Below are positions 12,671 through 24,189 of a stretch of 64,000 nucleotides of DNA, piece by piece. The stretch covers positions 217,142,712 to 217,206,711 of the forward strand of contig CM056997.1 in the NCBI GenBank assembly GCA_029891345.1, written 5' to 3'. Positions within the stretch are counted from its first letter, which is position 1; the number at the start of each line of letters is the position of its first letter. The stretch is from Dryococelus australis (lineage: Eukaryota > Arthropoda > Insecta > Phasmatodea > Phasmatidae). The translations under genes were made by a program, and so were the position numbers. Under the pieces are notes generated by a model. That model did no database searches and was not told the DNA's origin. It saw only the letters and a program-made list of their open reading frames with translations.

Positions 12671-12671
12671 A

Positions 12672-15350
12672 ATATATAAGCTAACTTAAATTAACACCCA
12701 TGCCTTACCCGGGATTCTAACCCAGAGCCTCCCGCACCAGAGATCGGTAGCTTTATATGTTCATAATTTGCATGGCAAAATCAATCAAAAATTTTATCCT
12801 TTGAGTGTCCGCTAATTCCAAACGTTACCTTAAAATCGCATGTTTAGCTGGAAGGCAGATTAGTCGATACTTGGGATGTACGCAGTCTGTACCACTGGGG
12901 TGAATGACGTGTCAACTGACAACCTGGCTCATGTTCGTGTCGTAATGCAGGTGCATGACACGTTAGTAAATGTAGTATGATATGGGTGGTCGAACGAAAA
13001 CTAACATACGTATCGAGTATCAGTGCCTGACTTGAAATACTAAGTTAAAACGGCAATACACTAACACTGTGTATAACTTATGATGGCACATCAAATGTGT
13101 GTATTGCTGTATTTCATATATTTATTTAGTTTTATGTAGAGACAGTGGCTGGATTTCTGAATACGCAGGTTGAGGGTGTGTGACCTGCTGTACTGCCATG
13201 TTGTGTTACTCGGACAAAGGGCGCCAGCTTAAATTAAGCAAACTATAATAACTGAAGTGATTTTGATACTGCATATCATTAACCAACGTGACGTGTAACT
13301 GAACTATTACCTATATTCATATGCGGTTAAGTATATAGCTCATGCACCTCACTTTAGTATCGTATTCATCATCAGTCCGTTAGCGATATTTATATCAATT
13401 GGGCGTGTGATATTGGTAGTTTATTCCTCCAGCTCAGGAACACGTCCGCTCAAAGCCAGGCGGACTCCGAACCCAGACGTTCTCTGGGTAGCCAACTCAC
13501 CTTGTAGCACACTAAGACAAACCACGGTTTGCCAATCAGCTGAAAAGTTATTCTGTCATGCAAGGACTTTTAAAATTACTTTAAGTTCTTTCAGATTTAG
13601 ATGACTGAGATTGGGAGAGAATTCAAAACATGAAATCGTGTAGAAATGACTATATGAAAAGACGTAAGACAAAAGAGAAATTCCTGCTATTTCCTTTTTT
13701 ATTTATTAAAATATTCAGAAAGATGTGAACTTAATTATCAATGCTGGAAAATTAACTAACCAAAGAACCCTGAATGGCAATAGCCATATTAAAAAAAAAT
13801 ATTAAACACATATACTGCCATTAGGGAGTGGCAGGGCTTAACGGTCGTTAGTATGTATGAAAGACTGACGTAACACATGTACATTGTAAAAATCCTCTCG
13901 CTCAAATAAAAATGTCTCAGTTCAAAATTCTATAAAATTATGCCTATGGCTTAGCTGCTGCCGTTAAAACACTGATAGTTTTATTAGGGTTTCTTGTGGA
14001 TAAAAAAAAAATACTGGATTAAACTACTGATGCCTGGCCAACATGGTGTCGGTTTTAAACGTCTAGAACAAGCGCCATTATGTCTGAAATAGGATACGTA
14101 TCAAAATTAAATACTATACAGCTAATACTGCTGTAGAGTGCTCTCAAAGGAAATACCATTTAATTTTGAGGAACAGGACAGGAACGTTTCTATTAGGCTC
14201 AGGATCCAACAATATGCAATGTTGGGGTTCTTTCTTACGTGGCTCACGGCTCATGGAAGTTTCGACGACTCTTTATATAGCTATCTCCCAAACAGCTGGT
14301 GAATATAAATACAGAGGATCTTTCAAGCTCTCTTCTCAACGCAAGCTGTGGAAACGGAACACACTAACAAATAATTAAAAAATCCTAAGCTTCGTCCAAC
14401 TCTGGGCAAGCGTCCTGTTCGACGTCTTGATGCGTTGGAAGATGGCGGCATATATATATATATTCCAACCGAAATGGACGGGGCTTCCCTATGCTAGACT
14501 CTCCTGCCAATAGGGGTGCAGGGTTTAAACCTGCTAGCCAATCGGAAGGCACATTAGGAGAAACTAAATCGACTTGCCCCAAAACGTTCTAAATCCCTGG
14601 TCACAGAATTAAAGGCCTCGTAGAAATATAACAAAAAATACAAAAACATTCCCTGAAACATTAATAATCAGTTTAGACAGTGAAAAAGCAATTAATATTT
14701 TATATTAATTTAAAAGTACGAACAAAAATAAAACTAGCTAACTAAATGAATTTACACGTGAATATTGCCATTCGTAAATCTAATTATTCAAAATCCAAAC
14801 TGTATTAAAATAAACAAATAGGTAAATAAATAATATATGTGACAACATACAGAAAATTACAAGTGTTATATAAAACCAATGTTAAACGTGTGAAACATAC
14901 ATAAATTATGCTAACAAGATGCAGGAATAGTGAAAAATGTGGACGTTACAAAGTGTTTACTTTGTTACTGCATAATGTTGCGCTCACCTAGTCAGCCGAT
15001 ATACTTTCTAACTTGATCGCTGGGTAACTGAATTCTAAGGCTGGTGACTACACCAAGCCTGGCTGACACAAGGCCACCAACGTGTCACAGCTTCAACTGC
15101 TTCTATATCTCCTTCACATCTCTAACATCACCTCATTTATACCCCTTTAGTATATATGTAACTCCGCTGGGGTTGATTACGGGCATTCTAATATTACTGT
15201 AATTATTAACTTCAACAAACAGTACGAAAAACGATTTATTGACATACTAATATTTTCACAATTCAGCTATACAAACAATATCCAGATAATTATACTTCGT
15301 AGTCCTATGAATAATTAACTTTATCTTTTACTATAATTCTGTCTTTTAAT
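12672..15350. other. Mixed non-coding sequence
   Basis: No gene is supported. A small block near 12,700-12,760 has a tRNA-like phrase on the minus strand (gggttagaatcccgggtaag), a possible short SINE remnant that shares the tcccgggtaaggcat phrase with 34,611-34,625. A GC-richer block at 14,385-14,600 contains a (TA)n tract near 14,452. The rest is AT-rich. Confidence 0.45.
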
Positions 15351-15359
15351 GGCGTAACT

Positions 15360-16280
15360 TCTCTATCGCTCTACCTTGCACCCTACTGGAAGCACACCTA
15401 CCACTGGCTCAGATTGGATCCACCGAAGCTCCTCCGGGTCTTCCTGATGCCGTGTAGTGGCGATGTGGTGGTGCGGGTAAGTCTCATGAAGTGGATGATA
15501 GCGGCCTGGATAGGAATCAGGACCAGCTGACCTGTGACCCAGGGACAAGCGGCGTCTCTCGTCGATGTCACCTCTGGATGCTTCTTCTGATCGTCAACAC
15601 CTTGCCCGAAGCTGCCAATATTGGACCGTAGAGAGGGTGGGGGAGCAGCGGGCGGTTCGCAGCTCTATTTATACCGTAATGTTCTCTCCTGACGTAGGTC
15701 GGCTGTTGCTGGTCCGGACCTCCACAACTCCCCTCTCCTGGAGTGTGGCTTGCACACGGCCTGGATTGGCGAGTGTGCACTTTACATTGCCATTCAAACT
15801 GAATGCCATTTGTGGTCCCAACAATATGCTTGAAGTTGAACCATCCATCTGCACACATTGTTCCACTCCCGACGAGGTTCGAACGAGCGAACACCTGACT
15901 CGAGGTCTGGTGCTGGAGGGACAGTCCACTCCAAGGCGGTGAGGTGTGGCGGGTGGTAGGGAGTTGAGGTGGGGGCCTAGCGCTCTGGTCAGGGTATGTA
16001 TATAAGGAGGCACATCGTGCCCCTCCTCCGCCCCCCTTAACCAAAGCATGGGACGCTTATCCAGCAGCGCGACGAGGTTGGCGCGGTCGGGTCACCATCG
16101 CAGATCAGTACGGCGACGCCGTAGGGGCATCGAGGGTCCAATTAGCAGTGCCAATATGCATGACTTTATACCAGGAGGAGTCTTCTCGGACAATCACCGT
16201 AGCCTGATTACAGTAGTAAAAACCTCTACGATTTGGGTGCAAGGCGGATTCGGTTCAAGACAGGCCGGGAAATCACAATA
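15360..16280. other. GC- and CpG-rich block of unknown nature
   Basis: This ~900-bp block stands out from its AT-rich surroundings by base composition and CpG content. It has a TATA-like tatataagg near 15,998 on the plus strand. Overlapping open frames exist on both strands (15,565-15,942 plus; 15,568-16,044 minus), as expected by chance in GC-rich DNA. None has a recognisable domain. It could be part of a foreign repeat (for example an LTR or untranslated leader) or a CpG-island promoter. Confidence 0.4.
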
Positions 16281-16559
16281 ATATATTGTAATAAGAAAGT
16301 CAGAAGCGTCTCAATCCATAGGAGAGTCAATCATAGTGTAGATCATAACCTAAGTCACTTCTTTGCCAACGCATTTAAGGTCCCAAAGTTTGTCATGTAA
16401 TAAAGTAAAGTTGTAATAAAGGGAAATAATACTGTAGTGCCATTTAGCTTATTTGATAATACCTCTAGAGTTACCAACCTCCTGTGTCGACTAGACTGTA
16501 GGAACTGAAGTGATTAGAAGGAGAGTGGGTTTCTGCAACTTTACCTCAACCCAGTTACT

Positions 16560-17060
16560 GACAACATGCACTAATACGACACTCATATGGCTGGCACACA
16601 CGCTGCAAATACTAAGATTAGCCCATACCATATGGTATGCATGTTGAATACGTTACCAAAGATCGTCTACGTTGTCCACTTTAATTGCATATACCTGTGT
16701 CTTCAAGTGACCTCACAAGTAAAAGTAGACTCGGTTTAGGTCCGGCGATCTGCGTGGCCATCCCATTGGCGTACCTCGGCCCCTCCATCAATGTACTGCC
16801 TTGTTGTGCGACTAAAGTGTGGTGGTGCACCATCGTTCATGTACTATATGTCATCTCGTGGATTATATGGTACCGCTTAAAGTAGCTCTGGCATGTCATC
16901 GTCCAAGAAGTGCTAATAGAAAGCTCCGTGTATCCGTGCAGGAAGAACTATCAAGCATATCATTGTGACGTCTGGACGTCACATGTTGGCTGAGAGGAGA
17001 ACAGCTGTAATTTCCGCGTGGCGACTGCAATTAGTCTGGGGGTCATGTGTTGGCAGGACT
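16560..17060 (-). pseudogene. Mariner-type transposase, C-terminal half (element A)
   Basis: On the minus strand the catalytic-domain signature DGAPPHFS is readable, with its Asp near 16,832-16,834. It is followed downstream by a WP-R-SPDL motif with the third catalytic Asp near 16,740-16,742, and by the usual L-WGHLK-Y phrase. This order is typical of DDE_3 transposases of the Tc1/mariner superfamily common in arthropods. Spacing between the two Asp codons is shortened and frames shift, so the gene is dead. The N-terminal half lies ~19 kb away at 35,905-36,245. The Polinton was inserted between them. Confidence 0.8.
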
Positions 17061-17988
17061 GGTATTAGATGTAGGTGAAGCAAGCAGCCCCATAGAGCGC
17101 AAGGCTAAGGGGGCGCCGGGGGCGCCATAAAACCTTTTTATGTACACAAGACCAATATGTAAAGAAAGATTGGGCTCGTAATTTCCTCACTAAATGTCAC
17201 CGTGACCGACACGCACCTGCCTCATGTTATTTGTCAACTCGAAGAGCGCTGAGCCATATTGTGGCACGGAAGCAACTTGCTGGTTTAATACTACGCAAAA
17301 GTCAAAGTTTCAAGAAAGTCTATCATCGATTATAGGGAAAGAAAACTGTTTTATTGTATTTCGAGTCGTGAGTTTTTGTTGTTTTATTCTTGTTTTAAAA
17401 CATATTGGCCAATTCTAAGAAAAAAATTGAAGCACTTTACTGGTAAAGAAAACTACATGAAACTGAATAATATATAAAAACAAGTAACAGCTTAATTTTT
17501 TCTAAGCTATTTTCTTAAACAAAATTTGATAATTCAAGTCTAAAGAATAGTGAGTTGTCAATGTTAGTTGCCACGAATGATGAATGTGCAAATCTTAATA
17601 TCAGAATTTCAAGTAGATTTATAACATTTAAAATTTATACTTAGCCTATGTATTGGTCTACAGAGTGTTACTTCATAATTATTTATGTTTAATACCAATA
17701 ATCAATCTTGGTGGGTTTTAAGTTTTCTTAAGTTTAGAAAATGAATATATTATACGTAAAACATTAGCACATGTGAGTGACAAAAGCATATACAACATGT
17801 TATTAACAATATATAAAAAATTTTATATAATCATTTTTTTATTGATTTAATTATTTTTCAGGAGTCAGCAGAAGTCCAAACTACTGAAAAGAAAAAAAAT
17901 GCCATGGGTCATCATTATAGATGCGAAATAACAACATGTAAATCACATCAAGATGGGACAGATTGTAGACTGTAATGGGTTTCGGTAC
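17060..17988. other. AT-rich stretch inside mariner A
   Basis: This lies where the middle of the transposase gene should be. Only about 100 bp next to the Polinton (17,890-17,994) looks transposase-like on the minus strand. The remainder is very AT-rich and unrecognised, perhaps another small insertion or a strongly eroded segment. Confidence 0.4.
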
Positions 17989-17994
17989 ATCAGC
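17989..17994 (+). repeat. Left 6-bp target-site duplication (ATCAGC)
   Basis: ATCAGC sits immediately outside the first base of the Polinton and recurs exactly at 35,905-35,910 just outside its last base. Six base pairs is the duplication length known for Maverick/Polinton integration. Confidence 0.9.
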
Positions 17995-18905
17995 AGTAGA
18001 ACACACGTGTACTTTTCGGATACAGAAGCGTGGAATGATATACTGGACAATCTTGTAACGATAACCCCGAACATGGGAAACACTAAGTGAGGCTACAGGT
18101 CGTCTATAATATCATATGGACGGGTGCAGTATAGTGAGCAGCGCTTGAGAGTGTGCCGTGGAGGCGAGACAGCAGACTCTCTGTTACTGGCCCCCCCCCC
18201 CCCCGCTTCGTTGTCTATCTACCCCGGATGTTTGCTTATCTACCCTCTACCTCGGAGGCCTAGTCCCACCACCACTACCCCACCCCCACGCACTAGTGGG
18301 ACAACACACTTCTGGACCACATCCGGTTTATCATATCTGTTTGATTGAATGGGATAATTGATTAATTATGGGTAAGCCAGGTAAAGGGTTTATTACCGGT
18401 ACAGGGTTAAATTTGATTGAAAGGGTTAGTTATGATTACATGTAAATAGTTAATTGTATAAAGGGCCATTTTTTTGGTAATTGTATTTGTTGTTGAATGG
18501 GTCAAGTATCATAAGAGTGATATTGGGGGAGTAGCATCGATGTTCACCCTTGGACTTATGGCAGTCGATGAGGGAAGGGAGGGTGTTTGGGCAGCTTATA
18601 TATGTAATGACCTTAAGGCAAGAGTGTCATAAATGACATTTTTGGGGTAAGAGAGAAAGGGTTCGGTGGTTGGGTAAGGGGAAGGCGTGATATGTCCTTT
18701 GTCGTCAGAGGCAGAGTTTGAAAATAAGTAGGGTGAGGGGAGGGGTTTGGAAGCAGCAAGTCACGTTCGCTCAGTTCGAATGTCTGTCGATGACAGAGGT
18801 GGTAGTCTGGAGGTGTCGGGAGCACCAAGACACGTCCGCCTTGGCCGGTGTTTGGAACAAGTCTGAGGTGGTAGGCTTGGTGAACAGAGGGCAGGGCGCC
18901 TTGTT
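17995..18905 (+). repeat. Left terminal inverted repeat of the Polinton
   Basis: It aligns by eye with the reverse complement of 35,035-35,904 along its length, with small indels. Shared landmarks include acaatcttgtaacgata, atggacgggtgcagta, a gtttgcttatctaccctct stretch, and agagtgatattgg. It contains a poly-C run (18,188-18,203) at a place where the partner arm has lost it, and it is otherwise GC-richer than the element interior. Confidence 0.92.
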
Positions 18906-18959
18906 CACTGTCCTATTTAAGGGCTGAGTTCGGAAACGCATATTTCGAAATGAATGTAC

Positions 18960-19650
18960 AAGACATTCCAAGTCAATAAAACCTGACATAATTACTCATA
19001 GATGTCCTTAAAATCAAATGCAAAATTAACACCTAAATGCTATTTATGTCTCAATAAAACACACAAATTACAAATACGAATTGAATTAATTATCAAACAT
19101 AACGAATTAACTCCTTAATGCAAATTATGTCTTAATTAAACACAGCCAATCAAAAATACGAATTGAAATACTAATCAAACACAATGAATTAACAACTAAA
19201 TTCAAATAATGTCTCCATTTAAAATACCGAAAACAAATACGATTTGAATTACTAATCAAATGCAACTAATTGCGACATAATCAAGATGAAACAGATATAC
19301 CAATTGAATTACTACCCAATTAACAATTAAAACAAAAATTAACTTTCAATCACTATGAATTGCAAATACAAATTGAATTACAAATTAAACACATCAAATG
19401 AACACCCAAATATGATGAATCATAATTTGATATTCAATAACGACACTATCGCAAATTAAACATAATAAACCAACAATTACAAAAAAAAAGAATCAGCACG
19501 TAAATATGATCAATTACTATTACAATTGAATTAAGACATAAGTAGTAATTATGTGAAACAAATTACAAATTAAACACATTCATTACAAATACTGACTGAA
19601 TTACATTACAGTTATTAATCACATGACATGTGATTAAACAAATCAGACAC
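18960..19650. repeat. Degenerate ~65-85-bp AT-rich tandem repeat
   Basis: A phrase of type caaatacgaattgaattac recurs near 19,071, 19,153, 19,234, 19,295 and 19,362, and less clearly onward, separated by AT-rich spacers that also contain repeated aattaaacac and atgaattaac words. It lies in the subterminal region of the Polinton, between the left inverted repeat and the 3' end of the integrase gene. No coding potential is seen. Confidence 0.6.
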
Positions 19651-20242
19651 AAAAACCAACACAAGAAATTATTTCACAATAAGTGTAATAAAATAATTAC
19701 ACAATATTTATACATCCAAACTCTGCCACTACCCATATGCTTATTAAATGAAAACACATCAATTATGTTTAAATGGTTTATTTACTAGCATAATTTACAA
19801 ACATTATCTTATAATATGTTAAATTCTTCATTCTTCACCCACGAATTGTAAGCTTTTGAGAACCCTTTCCAACGAACTAAATAAGTGTGTTTCCCCTTCT
19901 TAATGAATTTGTTAACAAAATATTAATTCGGAGAATTGGCATTCTGTAATTCATGTTCTTAAAATCGCCTGTAATAGGCTCACCATCATAAGTTTCCAGG
20001 TAATATACTCTAGGATACGACTGTCTAACTGAAATTATTCGTACAACCATTAATTAGTATATTTTTTCTCAAAAACACCTTAGAGTTTTGAGACATGTAC
20101 ATATTCTCCAACTTTAAACTGTTGTTTCTCTTATCAACAATTTTAGGTTTATTATATATCTTTTTCATTAATCTATCGCCCGTAACCTTTTTGGGTTCCA
20201 TCTGGATAGTAAGATGATATTTGAACTACTCGCATATTATAA

Positions 20243-21188
20243 CACTCAGATACATGAAAGTTGTTTCAATGGAAAGAGAAACTCAAAAATTGTTTTTTTT
20301 TAATTTGGTTAACACCACATCACCTCTCTGACACCCAATTGGAAATTGGGCAGTGCTCCATCCTGCTGAAAAATGAAACTTTGTTTATCCTGCTCCTGTT
20401 GTGGAAGAAGCCACGAGTATAATATCTGCAGGTAGGACATCCCCGTGGTTGTGTTCTTGTCGAAAAAGAAAGGCCCATACACCATTCGATGGCTGATGGC
20501 ACAAAAACCTTTAGCTTGGGGGAGTCGTGCACATGCTCCACATAACCTTTAGGATTCCCCAGACCCCAGGTCCTGGCATTGTGTTTGTTAACTTAGCCGG
20601 ACAGAATGGAAGATGGCTTAATTACTGAACACCAGTGATTTCGATAAACCATTAGTTTCCATTCCGATTTGTATGTCCTTGCAGAAAGACAGTCGCTTGG
20701 CTTTGTTGTCTGGTTTCAGGGCCTGAAACAATTGCAGACGGTATGGATGGAACCACAAACACTTCTGTAAAATCTTCCCCACTGATGATTGCAGAATATC
20801 CAATTATTTGCTGGCTATCGTGGTGGATTTCTGTGGACTTCACAAGAAACTCTCTCTCACAGGCTCCACAGTTACCTCGCTTATTGGTTGATGGCCCATT
20901 GACTTTCACTTACAAATGCATCCTCTTACTTTAAAGTCAGTGTACCACTTATGGATACTGGGCTCACTGGATGCATCTTAACAAAACTTCCTGCTAAAGT
21001 TACATTGCACAGTGATTACAGAATTCCAGACACAAAAATACAGCACACAGAAAGCTTTCCTATTATTGGCAGCCATTTTCTCTCTTATCACCCTAGCAGC
21101 GAAATCAACAACTCTGAGATTGCTTCACCAACCACTAAATTTTTTTGAGTTCCTCTTTCCATCGAGACAACTTTCAAGTATCTGAGTG
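20243..21188 (-). mobile_element. Mariner element B nested in the integrase gene
   Basis: Terminal inverted repeats of about 50 bp flank it. The left end reads cactcagatacatgaaagtt and the right end, reverse complemented, reads cactcagatacttgaaagtt. Similarity continues through gaaagag-aactcaaaaa. TA follows the right end, and the left TA is altered. Total length is ~946 bp, short for an intact mariner (about 1.3 kb), implying internal deletion. Insertion into the Polinton integrase shows that it arrived after the Polinton or within an already defective copy. Confidence 0.82.
20320..20910 (-). pseudogene. Mariner-type transposase remnant (element B)
   Basis: Minus-strand fragments in consecutive frames match a DDE_3/mariner transposase. 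A helix-turn-helix-like start (about 20,900-20,760) is followed by an HPY-LQLFQALKPD stretch (20,740-20,690), then the site of the first catalytic Asp near 20,620, where DEA is replaced by Asn-stop. An EH-HDSPKL segment comes next, and QQDGALP retains the second catalytic Asp near 20,360. The third catalytic Asp region is missing. At least four frame changes or stops are visible. It is in the same broad family as element A but diverged, so it is not simply a second copy of A. Confidence 0.8.
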
Positions 21189-21867
21189 TAATTAAATGTT
21201 ACTTATTAATTTTTGTAATCGGAAAGATCATTTTTAATGACATCATATTTCAGGCAAAACATCAAACCTTTCATAAGTCCCCTTCGTAGTGAAATGTTTG
21301 TATATTATCTGCTTCAAGCTATTGTTGAATCTCTCATCTACAGAGGCTTTAATTACAGGTTATATTACATAATGATTAATGCTACAATCTGTCATTAATA
21401 TATGGAAATAAACGTTAAATAACCCGGTCCCTCTATCGGTTTGGAGCATTTTTGGCATTCTTTCTTGCAAAATGGTTTTCATTACAGTGATAACTCATTT
21501 TATAGCAGGTATACCCCATTTATATTTTGAATAGATGTCTTTAATGGTTCAAATATACTTGTATCCATTATTGTATTTTGAATGTAATGTCATCCCACAC
21601 AAATCTGCTTGGAAAATATCATTTAAACTATGAGTAATAACACTCTTTCTCGGAAACCTTATTCTTGCAGGAGCACAGAGATCTTGTTCAGTAATCTTAC
21701 TAAACTTCATAAGTAATATGACCTTCTTCAGCCAGTTCTTAAATAAATGACACAATTTCATTTGTATGTGAATTATTCCCAGACTATCTCGATGGGATGA
21801 TAAGTTCTAATCTATTTACCAACTCATTAGGATTGTTCCAATATACAGGAGAAAACAGATCGCCAAC

Positions 21868-22170
21868 TTAATTTTTACATATTCCACTTCCGGCAATATT
21901 GCTTAATAAATGTAGCTTCCGGTGATCTTCATGTTCTGAATGGTTATTTGCATTGGAACAACAGACAAGTTCCTTATATTTCTCCAAATCAGTGTTGGAG
22001 TATCCATTTGGAATGCTTTTAAATAATAATGGAAACAACCCTTCACTGGCATCAGTTACATATTTACCTACTTGAATTTTATTCTCAGGCAAAAACCTAA
22101 TTACTGAATCTCTCAGGTACCATATTTTTCCATACTGATATACACGAAATGTCGAATTTCGAGTAGGCAA
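21868..22170 (-). pseudogene. Conserved Polinton-associated ORF, function unknown
   Basis: A 100-codon open frame on minus has the pattern IW-LRDS, then Y-TDASEGLFPLLF, then a segment with NANNHSEH. I recognise this layout (a T-GL-LLF core and a downstream N-H-RH-like motif) from ORFs that sit beside the integrase in arthropod Polintons. No enzymatic domain is known to me. It may be truncated at its 3' end, where the frame stops near 21,868. It lies directly upstream of the integrase on the same strand, about 110 bp apart. Confidence 0.5.
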
Positions 22171-22179
22171 AGAATGTTT

Positions 22180-22925
22180 TACAACTTAATAGTATTGTTT
22201 TCATTGAGAAAGAAGTTGCCTTTTCTTTTCCTTTAAAAGGTCTTACAGTTTAATTTCCAGAGGTGGTTCATTAGACACAGTCAATGCAGAATGCATTGTA
22301 TACACTCTATTTGTAATAGGTTTAAATTATTCGTAATTTGAAACGTGTTCCATTTATGCTCGTTTAGCTTGCAATTTACTTACAGTTTTAACTTTCAAGT
22401 GAAAAATAATAAGTTGTACTTGGAAATCATTATTTTCCTTTTTCATTTCTGCTTGCATAACTAGACACAATGTTTGATTGATTATTTCAGTAGTCATATA
22501 TTGTGGCATAATTTCCATCATTGTTTCAAGATATTTTGTAATAGTAGCAGATACAATTTCATTAATTCCACTTTTTATACATTCTAAACATTCATGAGTT
22601 CTAGTTTCTATATGTTACAGTTTAGTCATAACATTTTCCAATATTTCCGAAATCTAACAAATATTCGTAGACACTTTTATTATGTTTTCATTTTACTTCA
22701 CTAATATCTCTTGTATGTCGGTCAATTACAATTCAAATACATTTAGTGTAATAGTGTTTAAGTTTTCCACATAGCATTTATTTATAGCATCGCTGTGTTT
22801 CATGGCCATACCTACATTACATAGTATATGTCCATTCAAATCACAATTTCCCTCACAATCTGTGGTTAAACAGGTGCTGTAAGAGTATGTCTTATACCGC
22901 TATGTCCAAACATTGAAATACACAT
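22180..22925 (-). other. Polinton interior, probable decayed minus-strand ORF
   Basis: Minus-strand frames are locally open, with Glu/Lys/Asn-rich, coiled-coil-like composition, but stops interrupt them. This position between the ATPase-like region and the conserved ORF normally holds a small gene of unknown function. I cannot identify it. Confidence 0.3.
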
Positions 22926-22929
22926 TATT

Positions 22930-23560
22930 CTTGATTGGGAAGTTTAAAACAGTCAAATCCACATTAATATATTTCTTTATATAGGGGAAGCCCTGTCATA
23001 AATACCAGTAAATCATACTTGTCTTTCCAACAGTAAAAACACTTAACTTTAAACTTTGTAAATAACATATCTCCCAAAACATGATTATTGTTAATATATT
23101 GTACATTCATATTGTCCATTTTAAACACAATTAACATATTTGCATTTTGTGCAAATTATGTTTTGGAATACATGCATAAATTTGGGAAGATAAAAACTAT
23201 CGACATTAATGTGTATCAAAATAAAATATTGCTTATTTCACCCTGCAGTTCACACCAATCATCATCAATATAAATATGGAATTGGGTAATGCTTCATTCG
23301 GAGATACAATATCGTATTTATTAATAAAAGGGAAATATTGCATCCCTTCAATTAACTACAAAATGCTTGCTTATCTGTGATATTTCCCTTGTATTGTTTT
23401 AGAAAACAAAACTATAAGTTTTCAAAAAATTAAGTCCATTTGGTAGTTCAACTATGACGTAATACCCCAAGTTTTTGCAGATAAAGAAAGTCTGCTTATT
23501 ATACAACATATATATTTAGAGGTAGAAGAATTCCACGCTAGTGTTCAATTAAATTTTCAT
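22930..23560 (-). pseudogene. Probable Polinton packaging ATPase (FtsK/HerA-like) remnant
   Basis: On minus, a hydrophobic stretch ending in IYIDDD (about 23,259-23,275) looks like a Walker B motif. It is followed at the expected distance by a QN-L--K-N--YI-like segment that in this family binds nucleotide or DNA. No clear Walker A (GxxxxGKT) is readable: upstream sequence is interrupted by several stops. Position also supports the call, since Polinton ATPases often sit next to the PLA2/protease/capsid block in opposite orientation. The call rests on one motif plus context. Confidence 0.42.
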
Positions 23561-23592
23561 TTATAGAAACAATTATTGGAAGATGCACATTT

Positions 23593-24170
23593 TTGTTTTA
23601 CAACTTTCATTTATACACAATTCAACTTAAATGCATCAAAAAAGTACACAGAATATTTAACACAATAATTAATAAATTACCATTTGAATTGCTTTTACCA
23701 AAATACAATTATTGTGGTCCTGAAATTAAAATTGCAAAACATCTGGCATGGCATAATCAAGGAATAAAATGTATGGAAATTCTTGTGAACAGCACATCAT
23801 AGTTTATGCACAAGCAAACTATTTGAAAGAAAGGCATATAGCAGATATGATTCCAGCAAACAAAGCAGCAAATATAAGGAAGAACCCATCCACATCCACA
23901 GGTGAAAACTTCGGCACTTAAGTCGTAGACAAAGTAATGCGACCAAAAGTAAAACGAGGTATGGGTGTGTAAAATGCAAGACAAAACAACAAACCAAGAA
24001 AGGTGGAACTAAACCATTCATATTTCCAGCATTATCAGTCCTTGGATCTTAAAAAGGAGGGATTTCAACTCTTGCTAAATGAGCTAAATCAAGTGGCAAA
24101 AGAGTGTAACCATACAAATTTGGACAAGGATGAAAAAACTCCTAATGTTGGAAAAAAGCACAAAAATCTT
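23593..24170 (+). pseudogene. PLA2-like minor-capsid ORF of the Polinton
   Basis: An N-terminal frame (23,593-23,802) contains LP-YNYCGP, the calcium-loop type motif of parvovirus-like phospholipase A2 domains. After a frame change, the active-site helix is recognisable as C-E-Q-H at 23,784-23,795. The codon after the catalytic His, normally Asp, is ATC (Ile, 23,796-23,798). A basic KVKRGMG segment and a GG-rich hydrophobic stretch (about 24,002-24,070) follow, as in capsid-internal proteins of this family. In viruses such PLA2 domains help particles cross endosomal membranes. Here frameshifts and the lost Asp make the gene inactive. Confidence 0.7.
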
Positions 24171-24189
24171 AAATAGTCTTCCAAAATGT

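Larger units (their letters stand above)
19840..21760 (-). pseudogene. Polinton integrase (retroviral-type) with chromodomain, interrupted
   Basis: The minus-strand reading begins near 21,760. The N-terminal part (21,549-21,760) carries the basic PAR-FPR segment followed by D-FQADL, typical of the start of the catalytic core of Polinton/retrovirus-like integrases. Integrases of this kind cut host DNA and insert the element. The C-terminal portion (about 19,840-20,242) ends in a chromodomain-like LVRWKGF-NSWV motif near 19,855-19,920, a known feature of Polinton integrases. The gene is broken by stops and by a mariner insertion (20,243-21,188) lying between core and C-terminus, so much of the catalytic core is hard to follow. 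Confidence 0.8.

Noticed and set aside
15568..16044. 158-codon minus frame in the CpG-rich block
   Set aside because: Overlapping open frames exist in other frames and on the other strand. GC-rich DNA has few stops, and the product has low-complexity Gly/Pro/Ser composition without a domain.
18124..18361. Pro-rich open frames in the left terminal repeat
   Set aside because: Created by the poly-C run and not kept in the right terminal repeat.
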